Source: Clostridiales bacterium (GTDB taxonomy: Bacteria; Bacillota; Clostridia; Peptostreptococcales; Acidaminobacteraceae). From it: DNA of 64,000 nucleotides. Under the pieces are notes generated by a model. It searched no databases, had not been told where the DNA came from, and saw nothing but the letters and a program-made list of their open reading frames with translations. The stretch spans positions 248,001-312,000 of the forward strand of contig JAEIOD010000001.1 of the NCBI GenBank assembly GCA_016342415.1. Direction: 5' to 3'. Below, piece by piece: positions 9,353 to 17,863 of the stretch. Made by a program: the position numbers and the translations under genes. Position 1 is the first letter of the stretch. Every line of letters starts with the position of its first letter.

Positions 9353-10098
9353 TTAAATATAATATTGAGATTGTGTTCTATACATTTCAGCATATAAGGA
9401 ATCATTGTTGATTAACTCATCATGGTGCCCATACTCTACGATTTCACCACTGTCAAAAACAGCAATGTTATCTGAAAAACGAGTACTTGACAAGCGATGA
9501 CTGATGTAGATAGCAGTATTGCCTTCTACCATACTGTTGAAGTTCTTATAAATCTCAAATTCAGAAATAGGGTCAAGTGCTGATGTAGGCTCATCTAAAA
9601 TAACAATAGATGAATTCTTATAAAGTGTTCTTGCTAGGGCTAACTTCTGTAATTGTCCACCAGAAAACTCGATACCGGATTTATCAAAATTCTTATATAC
9701 ACAAGTATCAATGCCTTTATCAAGTATTTTAAGATCGCTTTCAAATCCAGCTTTACCTAAACTTTCAACAATCTTTTCTTCCCCTTCTTGATTATTAGAT
9801 ACATTCTCTTTTATGGTATAACTAAGGAGTTTAAAGTCTTGGAACACAACACCTAATAAAGCCATATACTCATCATAATCTATTTCATTGATATCAGTAC
9901 CACCAATTGTAATTTTACCAATGTTTTCAAATAATAATATAGTACTTATGTTTCCTTATTTATAATTATAATTATAAATAATATAATATATTTTCGAATC
10001 AGAGTAATACCTTTCTACTGAAAAAGTTCTTTACAACATTTATACCGTCTCCATTTACATTGTAGTAAAAAAACTTTAAAAGATTTAGTTAAGCTCAT
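9353..10098 (-). pseudogene. Remnant of an ABC exporter (peptide/lipid type), transmembrane domain and Walker A lost
   Basis: The 3' part encodes the end of an ABC ATPase: Q-loop VVFQDF, signature FSGGQLQKLALARTL, Walker B IVILDEPTSALD, D-loop and H-loop YISHRLSS. In frame upstream of the ATG at 9865, coding similarity continues (GKITIGGTDINEIDYDEY) but the Walker A region is reduced to GNISTILLFENIG and a stop precedes it. At 10098 an ATG opens a short frame MSLTKSFKVFLLQCKW, which looks like the start of such an exporter, stopping after 27 codons. So the ends of one gene remain with the whole membrane domain deleted. The remaining ATPase cannot bind ATP normally. Confidence 0.75.
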
Positions 10099-10103
10099 TT
10101 TAG

Positions 10104-10142
10104 TAAAAAAAGAGAGCATCTCCTTTAATTAGATACTCTCTT
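10104..10142 (-). terminator. Terminator after the 76-aa gene
   Basis: On the minus strand AGAGAGTATCT pairs with AGATGCTCTCT, followed by TTTTTTTAC. Confidence 0.75.
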
Positions 10143-10156
10143 GTCATGCCTATTCA

Positions 10157-10387
10157 TTATTTTTCAGTGTTCATATCTTCCATTTCTTTTAAGACCCAGC
10201 TGACTCTCATTTTTTCACAAGGACCATCTAATATATCATCGTACTCATAATCCAAAATTGGTCTATAGTTCTCAAATAACGGTTCTGTTAATCGGATGAT
10301 ATAGATGTCTTCTTCCAATTCAATCACACCATCTTCAAGATCCTCTAACAGTTCACTTATTAATGCATCATAATTGTATTTATTCAT
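10157..10387 (-). CDS. Small acidic hypothetical protein (76 aa)
   Basis: Not recognised. A clear RBS (AAGGAGC) precedes the ATG, and a terminator follows, so expression is plausible. The product is strongly acidic (LLEDLEDGVIELEEDIYIIR), with no membrane segment and one cysteine. It lies just downstream of the potassium-channel gene on the same strand (75 bp gap), so the two may be co-transcribed. Confidence 0.55.
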   Translation of the reverse strand: MNKYNYDALISELLEDLEDGVIELEEDIYIIRLTEPLFENYRPILDYEYDDILDGPCEKMRVSWVLKEMEDMNTEK

Positions 10388-10462
10388 TTTTTGCTCCTTA
10401 CCTTATATAATCTCGAATTACATTCTATCACAGTCTGGCTAGCAATGATATAAAGCATCTTA

Positions 10463-11155
10463 TCATTTTGAAGAAGTGAATTTTCCTTCAAACAGCTTTT
10501 GAAAAGCCACCAGTGTTGTCGGTAAGATTAAACAGGTGATTATATAACCGAAGACCATCTGTGAAATGCTTACACCTCTTGCCAATGCACTAACAGGTAT
10601 AATGTCACCATATCCAACTGTGAAGTATGTCGTACTGCTGAAGTATATACCAGAGAATGATGTTTCATTGTTATAAGAAAAAGCGCTGGGATTGTTTGTT
10701 AATATGTTTTCATATATATGAGAGTAACTGAATACAACCGTTCCGATTAAAAGCATAAATGCTAAAACAACATACAATAGTTTAAAACCATTACGCTTTT
10801 CTCCTTTGGTCACTCTCAATTGATACATCTCTTTGATCACTAGAAAAATGTTGACCACCATGGCAGTGAACAACATGAGTGCAATGATAACACTCAAACT
10901 TCCAACACTGTTTTTTGAATTCATAAAAAATGTTGCAGATACAAAATTGGTACTAATAGCAAGAATTACCGTATTGATTATCTTAAAACCCAAGTTTAAA
11001 AAGTACGGCATAATCCATAAGCCAATAATCAATACACCTTTTATGACGAGTGCTAGACGATCAGAACTTTGATTGCTTATAATCATCATCAATAAAACAC
11101 ATAAATACAAAGCTTCCAAACGGTACTTCTTTACAAATATAATCAGTCTGTTCAT
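10463..11155 (-). CDS. Potassium channel-like membrane protein (Ion_trans_2 pore)
   Basis: 230 residues. The pore helix and selectivity filter STTYFTVGYGDI are near residues 175-186, between two membrane segments (LLYVVLAFMLLIGTVVF and ISQMVFGYIITCLILP), the hallmark of a K+ channel pore module. At least four further hydrophobic segments precede it, but there is no obvious arginine-rich voltage sensor. There is no C-terminal RCK domain, so gating by a cytoplasmic ligand is not indicated. Expected to conduct K+ across the cytoplasmic membrane. Confidence 0.85.
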   Translation of the reverse strand: MNRLIIFVKKYRLEALYLCVLLMMIISNQSSDRLALVIKGVLIIGLWIMPYFLNLGFKIINTVILAISTNFVSATFFMNSKNSVGSLSVIIALMLFTAMVVNIFLVIKEMYQLRVTKGEKRNGFKLLYVVLAFMLLIGTVVFSYSHIYENILTNNPSAFSYNNETSFSGIYFSSTTYFTVGYGDIIPVSALARGVSISQMVFGYIITCLILPTTLVAFQKLFEGKFTSSK

Positions 11156-11266
11156 GTTTGTTCTCCATTACATATAACTTCAAAGTTGTAAATCGTATAA
11201 TAAGTATTCAAGCCATTATATAACATACCCATATGTGTTTCAACTGACCTTTTCTTCACTACCTTT

Positions 11267-12334
11267 CTACTTTTTTTGATGAGTCATTTTTTTGGTTGCA
11301 TCCAAACTGCCCATCATTCTTATGATTTTTTTCTTTTCTGCTATTTTGGAATTCATTTCTTCTCTATCTTTTGAGTATTCAAGTTCCTTGAACAACTTCT
11401 TATAACTTAATAATCGGTCACTTGATAAAATCCCCTCTTCAACGGCTTGTTTCACAGCACAGTGCGGTTCCTCATCATGTCTGCAATCAGAGTATTTACA
11501 TCTTTTTGCTATATCTGAAATATCCTCAAAAGAGGTATTCAAGTCCGCATGAAAGACTTGGATTTCTCTCATACCCGGCGTGTCTATGACAATGCCACCA
11601 GAAGGCAATACGATCATTTCTCTATGAGATGTGGTGTGTCTACCTTTTTCATCTTTTCTGACCGTATTAACAGTCATTTTTTCCTCTTCAAGCAACAGAT
11701 TAATTAAAGTGGACTTACCAACTCCTGACGATCCGATAAATGCAACCGTCTCACGTGGTTTAATATTTGATCTGATTAAGTTCGCGCCTTCACCGGTCAG
11801 GCAATTGACGGCAAAAACTTCAACACCCAAGACAATTGACTCAACTTCAAGAACATGTGACGCCAGATTATCACAAAGGTCCGACTTTGTTAGAATAACA
11901 ACTGGGATCGCACCACTATCCCAGGCTATACTCATATATCGTTCCAATCTTCGAAGATTGTAATCATGACCAAATGCCATGCAAATAAACACTTTGTCTA
12001 TATTGGTAGCAACAGTCTGTTCATCACTTTTATTTCCAGCAACACCTCTAGAAAATGTACTTTTTCTGGTCAGCACGCCATGGATAATCGCATCCCCCTC
12101 TGTATCATGATCGCGGTCCAATAACACCCAATCTCCTACTTTAGGATAATCTGATATGGTAGAAGCAGAATAACTCATTTTTCCAGATACTCTTGCTGCA
12201 ACTTCACCCTTTTCAGTCATCACTTTGTATACCTTCCTATTTTCAACTACAACTCTTCCCAAATGGAAATTAGAGTCATTCTTTTCATATTCTTTTTTTA
12301 TTGTTTCGCTTAATCCCAAGTCATAGAGATCCAT
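11267..12334 (-). CDS. rsgA: Ribosome small subunit-dependent GTPase A
   Basis: Helps late maturation of the 30S ribosomal subunit and releases on GTP hydrolysis. The protein (355 aa) has the circularly permuted GTPase order of this family: an N-terminal OB fold, then G4 TKSD, G1 GSSGVGKSTLIN, G2 around RHTTSHRE and G3 DTPGMRE, followed by a C-terminal zinc-binding knuckle CKYSDCRHDEEPHC. The C-terminal extension is basic (KKKIIRMMGSLDATKKMTHQKK). This length is typical of the longer YjeQ-type paralogue; a second copy may exist elsewhere. Upstream lies a 200-bp gap next to a degraded MerR-type gene on the other strand. Confidence 0.93.
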   Translation of the reverse strand: MDLYDLGLSETIKKEYEKNDSNFHLGRVVVENRKVYKVMTEKGEVAARVSGKMSYSASTISDYPKVGDWVLLDRDHDTEGDAIIHGVLTRKSTFSRGVAGNKSDEQTVATNIDKVFICMAFGHDYNLRRLERYMSIAWDSGAIPVVILTKSDLCDNLASHVLEVESIVLGVEVFAVNCLTGEGANLIRSNIKPRETVAFIGSSGVGKSTLINLLLEEEKMTVNTVRKDEKGRHTTSHREMIVLPSGGIVIDTPGMREIQVFHADLNTSFEDISDIAKRCKYSDCRHDEEPHCAVKQAVEEGILSSDRLLSYKKLFKELEYSKDREEMNSKIAEKKKIIRMMGSLDATKKMTHQKK

Positions 12335-12535
12335 ACATTACCTCCTAAAAGCAATTCTCAATAACATATATATCCCATTAAAGTACCAAGTAGACATTTC
12401 AAATCAATATTATTTTATTTAATTGGAAAATTGATCTTTTATCATACCTATCAAACAAGAACTTAATTATCCATGTTAAGCAATCTATTGACTGTGTGCT
12501 AACAACATGGTTTATACTGTGTAAAAGGTGATGAA

Positions 12536-13467
12536 ATGGTTAGAGAAAAGCTCATAAAAAAAGAAGTGTGTCATTTGTTTATTATATCAAAAGAGTATTT
12601 AAGGCATTATGAAAACAAACTACTTTTACAACTAAAGACAAACGACAACAATTATATGGTTATGAAGACATTCAAAAGACAAGAGAGATCTTATTACTAA
12701 AACAATTGGATTTTTCCATTAAAGAAATGCAAGTGATCAACAACCGAAAAATTGAAAAAAGTGAATTCCTTAAGTTGTTAAAGTCCCATCAAGTTAGTTT
12801 GTCTAAGAAAATTGAAAATTTAACAAAACTCAAAATGATATTGTTCAGCTCTTGGCATTGCTTGATACAGATGGGACATTATCATTTTTGGAGAAAGAGT
12901 ATCCCAAAAGATATTATATGTTAACAGACAGCCTGCATCTCGATGAGTATCAAAAAAATTAAAGCTTATTATGATAAATACAAAGATTCTATTGAAGAGC
13001 CTTCCTATTCTGAACAGGTATATCAGATGATATACAATTATAACGGTTTAGCTCTAGGTGTGGATTTGTAAAGGCAAAGTCGATGTAGAGATGCATCAAA
13101 ACACTTCATCAGCCATTATAAAGAGAAATACCCAAACTCTGATACTATGCTGCTAGATGCTGTTACTTTAAATATTGATAGAACATTCGACTGTATTTAT
13201 TCAAATAAAGTACTGATGCATCTATCTACTGAGGATTTAAAAAAATCCATAATCAATCAGAAAAAACTTTTAAATCAAAATGGATTGAAATGCCACACTT
13301 TTTGGAAAGGCACTTCTAAAGAATACATGGAGGAGACTTTATTTCAAAACTATTTAGAAAAATATTTACTGGTATTATTCCAAGATAATTTTAACTTGCT
13401 GTACATAAAGTCTTATAAAGAGTTCGAAGAGGATGATTCGATTGTTCTTATTACAAAAGCTAAATAA
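12536..13467 (+). pseudogene. Decayed MerR regulator fused to a SAM-dependent methyltransferase
   Basis: Pieces in several frames line up as one protein. The N-terminal MerR helix-turn-helix is split: SKEYLRHYENK in one frame, then TREILLLKQLDFSIKEMQVI after frameshifts. Next come an effector linker (LLDTDGTLSFLEKEYP and DEYQKIKAYYDKY), then a methyltransferase C-terminus ending in the best-preserved frame (13147-13467: LDAVTLNIDRTFDCIYSNKVL, QKKLLNQNGL). The SAM-binding glycine-rich loop is lost around 13060. Fusions of a MerR domain to a methyltransferase are known in Firmicutes. The frameshifts and stops (for example near 12699, 12921, 12959 and 13069) make a working product very unlikely. 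Confidence 0.75.
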
Positions 13468-13492
13468 GTAAAACATTTAAATGACAAAACTA

Positions 13493-13524
13493 AAGAAAAC
13501 GTCTGTCTGGGACGCATTCTTCTT
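13493..13524. terminator. Hairpin between the decayed MerR-methyltransferase and the ABC operon
   Basis: AAGAAAACGTC and GACGCATTCTT pair. It lies tail-to-tail between converging units and could serve both; the T run is weak. Confidence 0.45.
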
Positions 13525-13537
13525 AAATTATATTCTT

Positions 13538-14245
13538 TTATAAGACCTGTTCTAAAAAACCTTTGAAAGCATCGGTCGTTGGGGATTCCAGTATCTCAAC
13601 ACCACCTTGTTCTCTTATTTTTCCTTCTTCAACAAAGAGGACATAGTCTGCAACTTTTTTTGCAAAAGCAATTTCATGGGTTACAATAAAGAATTTCTTG
13701 CCAAGTACTCTCAATTCTTTTATCATGTCCAGTACTTCTTTTGTTAGTACTGGATCTAAAGCTGACGTTGGTTCATCAAAAAAGAACAATTCCGCATCTA
13801 CGGCTAATGACCGTACAATTGACACCCTCTGTTGCTGACCCCCACTTAACATATAGGGATACTTGTTTTTATGTTCCAATAAAGAAAACTTCTCTAATAA
13901 ACCTTCTACTTTTATTATTGCTTCTTCTCTGGTATATCCTTTAATCTTTTCCAGAATCAAAACGATATTGTCCAAGACCGTTTTATGAGGAAAAAGACTC
14001 CCTGTTTGAAATACAAAGCCAATTTTATCTTTAAACTCTCTTGTACCTACTATGTCATCATTGATAAAAATACTGCCCTTATCAAAAGTTTCTATACCAC
14101 TTAACAATCTTAATAAAGTGGATTTGCCACTGCCGCTTTTTCCGATTAAAGCAACGGCTTCAACTTCTTCTAAGTTCAGACTGACATCGTTAAATACGAC
14201 TTCGGTTCCATATTTTTTGGTTAAGTTATTGATTTCTATCTTCAT
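13538..14245 (-). CDS. Polar amino-acid ABC transporter ATPase
   Basis: 235 residues, full length for GlnQ/HisP-type ATPases. Walker A GKSGSGKSTLLR, Q-loop FQTGSLFPH, signature LSGGQQQRVSIVRSL, Walker B LFFFDEPTSALDP and the His switch VTHE are all present. It energises uptake of an amino acid through the permease whose gene overlaps its start by 4 bp (ATGA), and the binding protein sits first in the operon. The whole unit is probably controlled by the MarR protein at 15847-16281 through a palindrome before the binding-protein gene. Confidence 0.93.
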   Translation of the reverse strand: MKIEINNLTKKYGTEVVFNDVSLNLEEVEAVALIGKSGSGKSTLLRLLSGIETFDKGSIFINDDIVGTREFKDKIGFVFQTGSLFPHKTVLDNIVLILEKIKGYTREEAIIKVEGLLEKFSLLEHKNKYPYMLSGGQQQRVSIVRSLAVDAELFFFDEPTSALDPVLTKEVLDMIKELRVLGKKFFIVTHEIAFAKKVADYVLFVEEGKIREQGGVEILESPTTDAFKGFLEQVL

Positions 14246-14979
14246 ATCTTTATTCTCTTTTCTAAATAATCAGTCAGTTGTAATAGTGGTATCGTTATCA
14301 ACAGATACAATGCCAACATAATCAAATACCCTTCAGTATATGCAAATGTTTTTGACTGTATCGTTGATAAATTATAATAAAGTTCCTTAAAGCCAATTAA
14401 ATACAACAAGGAACTGCTTTTTATTATTGTTGAGAGATGTCCAGACAATGGGGGTAACATTATTCTAACCATTTGAGGGAAAATAACATATCGGTACATC
14501 TGAATCTTGTTAAAACCAAACAAATCACATACTACCAACTGATTTTTGTCAATGCTTTCAAATGCACTGATATAGAGCTTCATCATAAAAGGTGAAAAGT
14601 AAATCGTTAAAGAAGCGATACCTAACGCTAATTTGCTATTTACATTAAGCGCTGTTCCAATAAAGAAGTAAAAGACAATAACAACCACCAACATGGGTGA
14701 ACCAAACATAATATTGGTTAAATGATTGGTTAAGTACTTTATATACAAAATTTTACTTCTTCCCGTGAAAAACAGGAAGAAGCCTAAAATAAAACTCAGT
14801 ATAAATATAATTAAACTGATAAATATGGTCCACCCAAACCCTACTGCTATATACCCTAGATAAGGTATATATTTTTCAAAATGCAAATCCGAATTCGGTA
14901 TATTGATGATGACCAAATAAACGCCTAATAGTAATGTTAATAACGATAATATATAATGTATTGCTTTTTTAATTTTCAT
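14242..14979 (-). CDS. Polar amino-acid ABC transporter permease
   Basis: About 245 residues, HisM/GlnP type. Hydrophobic segments and the coupling EAA-like loop (AFESIDKNQLVVCDLFGFN) are visible in the second half. The start is placed at MKIKKAIHY, preceded by AAAGGATT; an upstream ATG at 15015 would give a 47-bp overlap with the binding-protein gene, less likely than the 11-bp overlap chosen here. A single permease gene implies a homodimeric channel. Confidence 0.85.
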   Translation of the reverse strand: MKIKKAIHYILSLLTLLLGVYLVIINIPNSDLHFEKYIPYLGYIAVGFGWTIFISLIIFILSFILGFFLFFTGRSKILYIKYLTNHLTNIMFGSPMLVVVIVFYFFIGTALNVNSKLALGIASLTIYFSPFMMKLYISAFESIDKNQLVVCDLFGFNKIQMYRYVIFPQMVRIMLPPLSGHLSTIIKSSSLLYLIGFKELYYNLSTIQSKTFAYTEGYLIMLALYLLITIPLLQLTDYLEKRIKI

Positions 14980-15781
14980 ATAAGTAAAATTCGAATCCTT
15001 TCCCAACCAATTCATTTAACACATCATCGTACTCTGTTGCGATTTTTTCGTTTACCCCTAATTCATCACGTTTGCCAATAAACTCATTCAACTGTTCCAA
15101 TAGTTCAGTATCATTTTGTCTTACTCCCATACCTATAGGTGATACATCAACAGGGTCGTAAATAACCATTAGTTCTTCTGGATAATTACGACTGATACTC
15201 ACTGCACTTGCTGCATCAACCATAAATATGTCCGCGTTACCACTAACCAATTCCAATGATGCTGTCGCTTTATCATCAAATTCCAATATGATTGGGTTAT
15301 TGGCTTTTTCTTTAGCCATTTCTAAAGTTGAAAAACTCTTTGGTCCAACAAATTTTATGCCTTCCTTAGTAAAGATATCATCGTATGTTTTTACTTCACT
15401 GTTCTTGTTTACAATAGATAAAATCTTAAAATACATATACGGATCAGAAAAAGCTATTTTTTCTTTTCTGCTCTCTGTGATACTCATTGAAGCGATAATG
15501 ACATCAATTTTCTCTGTTTCCAAAGCTGGAATCAAACTGCCAAAGGGCAAATCAACAATTTCAACTTTTCGTCCTAAATAAGCACCCAACTCCTCTGCAA
15601 TCACAACACTAATACCTTCTGGATTACCGTTTGTATCTGTACTTTCAAATGCTGGCCATTTAAGCTCCATACCAACTTTTAATACGTCCTCATCACTTTC
15701 TGCTTCACAACCGATCATTGTAAATACCATTGCAATCAATAACATCATTGCCATGAGTTTATTTAATTTCTTAAAATTCAT
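14969..15781 (-). CDS. Amino-acid ABC transporter substrate-binding lipoprotein (SBP_bac_3)
   Basis: 270 residues with a lipoprotein signal peptide ending MIGC. The mature part has the family 3 binding-protein features: VGMELKWPAFESTDTNGNPEG, then EELGAYLGRKVEIVDLPFGSLIPALETEKIDVIIASMSIT. It captures an amino acid outside the membrane and delivers it to the permease encoded next in the operon. The specificity cannot be read from sequence. Its promoter region carries the palindrome TACTTCGACGTCGAAGCA (15809-15826) also found before the neighbouring marR gene. RBS AAGGGGATC. Confidence 0.92.
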   Translation of the reverse strand: MNFKKLNKLMAMMLLIAMVFTMIGCEAESDEDVLKVGMELKWPAFESTDTNGNPEGISVVIAEELGAYLGRKVEIVDLPFGSLIPALETEKIDVIIASMSITESRKEKIAFSDPYMYFKILSIVNKNSEVKTYDDIFTKEGIKFVGPKSFSTLEMAKEKANNPIILEFDDKATASLELVSGNADIFMVDAASAVSISRNYPEELMVIYDPVDVSPIGMGVRQNDTELLEQLNEFIGKRDELGVNEKIATEYDDVLNELVGKGFEFYLYEN

Positions 15782-15808
15782 TTTGATCCCCTTCCATACA
15801 CTTAAATA

Positions 15809-15826
15809 TACTTCGACGTCGAAGCA
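15809..15826. promoter_or_regulatory. MarR operator before the amino-acid ABC operon
   Basis: TACTTCGACGTCGAAGCA, 17 of 18 bases identical to the palindrome in the marR promoter. On the minus strand it lies just upstream of a -10-like TATATT (15805-15810), so it would sit in the -35/-10 spacer; the -35 itself is weak. Confidence 0.75.
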
Positions 15827-15833
15827 TCTAATT

Positions 15834-15860
15834 AAAAAAGATGAGCCTACTTATGGCTCT
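15834..15860 (-). terminator. Terminator at the end of the marR gene
   Basis: GAGCC and GGCTC pair around a 7-base loop and are followed by ATCTTTTTT on the minus strand. The stem includes the stop codon of the gene. Confidence 0.7.
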
Positions 15861-16281
15861 TAAAATTCTGATAAACCTGTTCTAGTCCTTCTTTGAAACA
15901 TTTCACCTGTTCTTCATCCATATGTTGATATTGAATGTCGTATATCTTTTCAGATATTTCAATGAAATCATCTTTCATTAAAATACCCTTTTCGGATAAA
16001 GAGACAATGGTTGACCTTGCATCCTCTTCATTAACACGCGACACTATATATCCAAGGTTTTCTAACTTTTTCAGTAAAGTAGTAACTGTTGAACGTTCCT
16101 TCTTTATGCCACTTGAAATTTCAGTTTTAGTCATCTCACCGTGATATAAAAGCGCAGAAAGAATATTGCCGTGAGATGGTACCAATCCCACATGACCTCT
16201 TAGTTCTAACTCTTTAACGATGACTTGATTTGCCAAATCGCGGATTCGGCTGATTCTTGATATTGTATTGTCTGTTTTCAT
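15847..16281 (-). CDS. MarR-family transcriptional regulator, probably autoregulated
   Basis: 144 residues with the winged helix of MarR proteins (MTKTEISSGIKKERSTVTTLLKKLENLGYIVSRVNEEDARSTIVSLSEKG in pieces: TEISSGIKKERSTVT recognition region, RVNEEDARS wing). An 18-bp perfect palindrome covers its promoter and recurs before the ABC operon immediately downstream, so it most likely represses both itself and amino-acid uptake. The promoter (TTGACT, 17 bp, TATAAT) places the transcription start on or next to the A of the ATG, so the mRNA would be leaderless; indeed no RBS is present. A downstream start is possible but none has a good RBS. Confidence 0.88.
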   Translation of the reverse strand: MKTDNTISRISRIRDLANQVIVKELELRGHVGLVPSHGNILSALLYHGEMTKTEISSGIKKERSTVTTLLKKLENLGYIVSRVNEEDARSTIVSLSEKGILMKDDFIEISEKIYDIQYQHMDEEQVKCFKEGLEQVYQNFKSHK

Positions 16282-16287
16282 ATGACA

Positions 16288-16316
16288 ATTATACTTCGAC
16301 GTCGAAGTAAAGTCAA
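16288..16316 (-). promoter_or_regulatory. Strong sigma-A promoter of marR with operator in the spacer
   Basis: -35 TTGACT (16311-16316), 17-bp spacer, -10 TATAAT (16288-16293). The perfect dyad TACTTCGACGTCGAAGTA (16292-16309) fills the spacer. Only 6 bp separate the -10 box from the ATG. Confidence 0.8.
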
Positions 16317-16423
16317 CTTTAAATTTGACAACTTAGAAACACACCTTCCAAACTTCTAGTTCTTAGCTCATGTAATAAAGATATATCAATACCTCAAGTA
16401 TGTACTACAAACTTAATGTCTTC

Positions 16424-16447
16424 AAATAAAGATGTCTGAGACATCTT
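16424..16447 (-). terminator. Terminator after the GNAT gene
   Basis: AAGATGTC, 3-base loop, GACATCTT, then TTATTTG on the minus strand. Confidence 0.65.
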
Positions 16448-16454
16448 AACTTCA

Positions 16455-16919
16455 TTATTTTTGATAGAAGAAACACGTGGCTTCGTCTCTAATCATGCCA
16501 ACTCCTTCATAACATTTGATTCCTGAAGGATTTTCAGCATCTACATATAATCTTGTTTTCCATAATCCCATCTCTTCAGAAACACTAATGACTTTGCTCA
16601 TTAATGTTTTAGCAATACCACGTCCCCTGAACTCTTCTGGTACCCATAACTCATCTACAAACATCGTTCCTAATCGTTTATCAGGTTTGGGAATAACCGA
16701 GGCTGAAATATATCCTGCCTTTTGATTATCCACTAGCGCCATATAAATATGCATCAAATCATTATTGATCAGATTCCATAAGCCGATTACATCTTCATCC
16801 AATGCCAATTTAAACTCATTTTCCAGAGTTGGTTTTTCACCCACTCTACGCCATTCTGTCATTTCAGTAAATTCACTGTAATTTTCTTTCGTAATTTTAA
16901 TGATTTCCATATTCTGCAT
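16455..16919 (-). CDS. GNAT-family N-acetyltransferase
   Basis: 154 residues, single GNAT domain. The acetyl-CoA-binding motif A is seen as VDELWVPEEFRGRGIAKTLM (RGRGIA loop), followed by motif B with NPSGIKCYEGVGMIRDE. GGAG precedes the ATG. Such proteins acetylate amines on small molecules or protein N-termini; the substrate cannot be read here. It stands alone between marR and a CPBP gene with its own terminator. Confidence 0.85.
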   Translation of the reverse strand: MQNMEIIKITKENYSEFTEMTEWRRVGEKPTLENEFKLALDEDVIGLWNLINNDLMHIYMALVDNQKAGYISASVIPKPDKRLGTMFVDELWVPEEFRGRGIAKTLMSKVISVSEEMGLWKTRLYVDAENPSGIKCYEGVGMIRDEATCFFYQK

Positions 16920-17006
16920 CCAAAACTCCTATATCATTTCTACTTGTTATATCATATTCATTTTACTAAAAAAATTAATTTTTACAAATACCAATAATCA
17001 GTATAA

Positions 17007-17726
17007 TCAACTGTTCATAATAATGATCAGTAATTCAATCACTGTCATGAAGTTCGCTAGACAATGTACAAAGATACCTAATAAAATGGACTTCTTTTTA
17101 TAGACAATGTAAAATAGCGGTGTGAGTGCAATGAACCTTGCCAATATCAACCAGGGTGACCAAAAATGATACACGGCAAATAACAGCGTATGAACGATAA
17201 CACCAAAACTCCCCATCCATTTCATCCTAGGCAATAGATATCCCCTAAAGTACAGTTCTTCTATGATGGGTACCAACAATGTAAAATTCAGAAATGAGAC
17301 TACTGTAGCCCAGATAATTAAGTTTTTACTAAATAAACTCATATCCTGTACAAAATTATATTCCGTACTGATAAAGAAAAAAACTTGTTCAAAAACTTTT
17401 TCTGAGAATGGACCAATCAGTTTCATCAATGCTCCAACTGTCATAATGAGAACAAAGGTATATCCCAAGTTAGCTTTTAGACTTAATACTTTTTTGTATC
17501 CTAGAATTCTAAATATATTATAACTACCGGTCTCTTTTTTTGTGATATACAGTAAGTATCCCAACTCAAATATTACTGCACAAATTGAACCTGATATTCC
17601 CAATAGAATGGATCTTGGCAGACTATTAAGTGCTTCAATTTTTAAAGCCATTAAATAGCCAAGATTGATCATCACTCCCGGTAACAAATGTAAGACAACT
17701 ATTTTTATTTTACCCATATTTTCCAT
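17007..17726 (-). CDS. CPBP-family intramembrane metalloprotease
   Basis: 239 residues with six to eight hydrophobic segments. The family motifs appear in the C-terminal half: EELYFRGYLLPR (Glu-Glu plus Arg), then a conserved His in LLFAVYHFW and another in LGIFVHCLANF. CPBP (Abi) proteins are membrane-embedded proteases; in Firmicutes some act in bacteriocin immunity or signalling. Here no bacteriocin genes adjoin, so the role is open. Located in the cytoplasmic membrane. Transcribed alone. Confidence 0.85.
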   Translation of the reverse strand: MENMGKIKIVVLHLLPGVMINLGYLMALKIEALNSLPRSILLGISGSICAVIFELGYLLYITKKETGSYNIFRILGYKKVLSLKANLGYTFVLIMTVGALMKLIGPFSEKVFEQVFFFISTEYNFVQDMSLFSKNLIIWATVVSFLNFTLLVPIIEELYFRGYLLPRMKWMGSFGVIVHTLLFAVYHFWSPWLILARFIALTPLFYIVYKKKSILLGIFVHCLANFMTVIELLIIIMNS

Positions 17727-17811
17727 AAGACCCTCCCTGATTATGATGTTAAACTATAGCACTGTACCAAGGTCAACTATAAATTGAATATACGTAAAAG
17801 AAAAACTTAAT

Positions 17812-17842
17812 TCAAAAAGCAGAAATCTCTTTCTGCTTTGGT
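17812..17842 (-). terminator. Terminator after the MerR gene at 17864
   Basis: AAAGCAGAAA and TTTCTGCTTT form a perfect 10-bp stem with a 4-base loop, followed by TTGAATT on the minus strand. Confidence 0.75.
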
Positions 17843-17863
17843 TTCTGACATTTAATCATTTTA

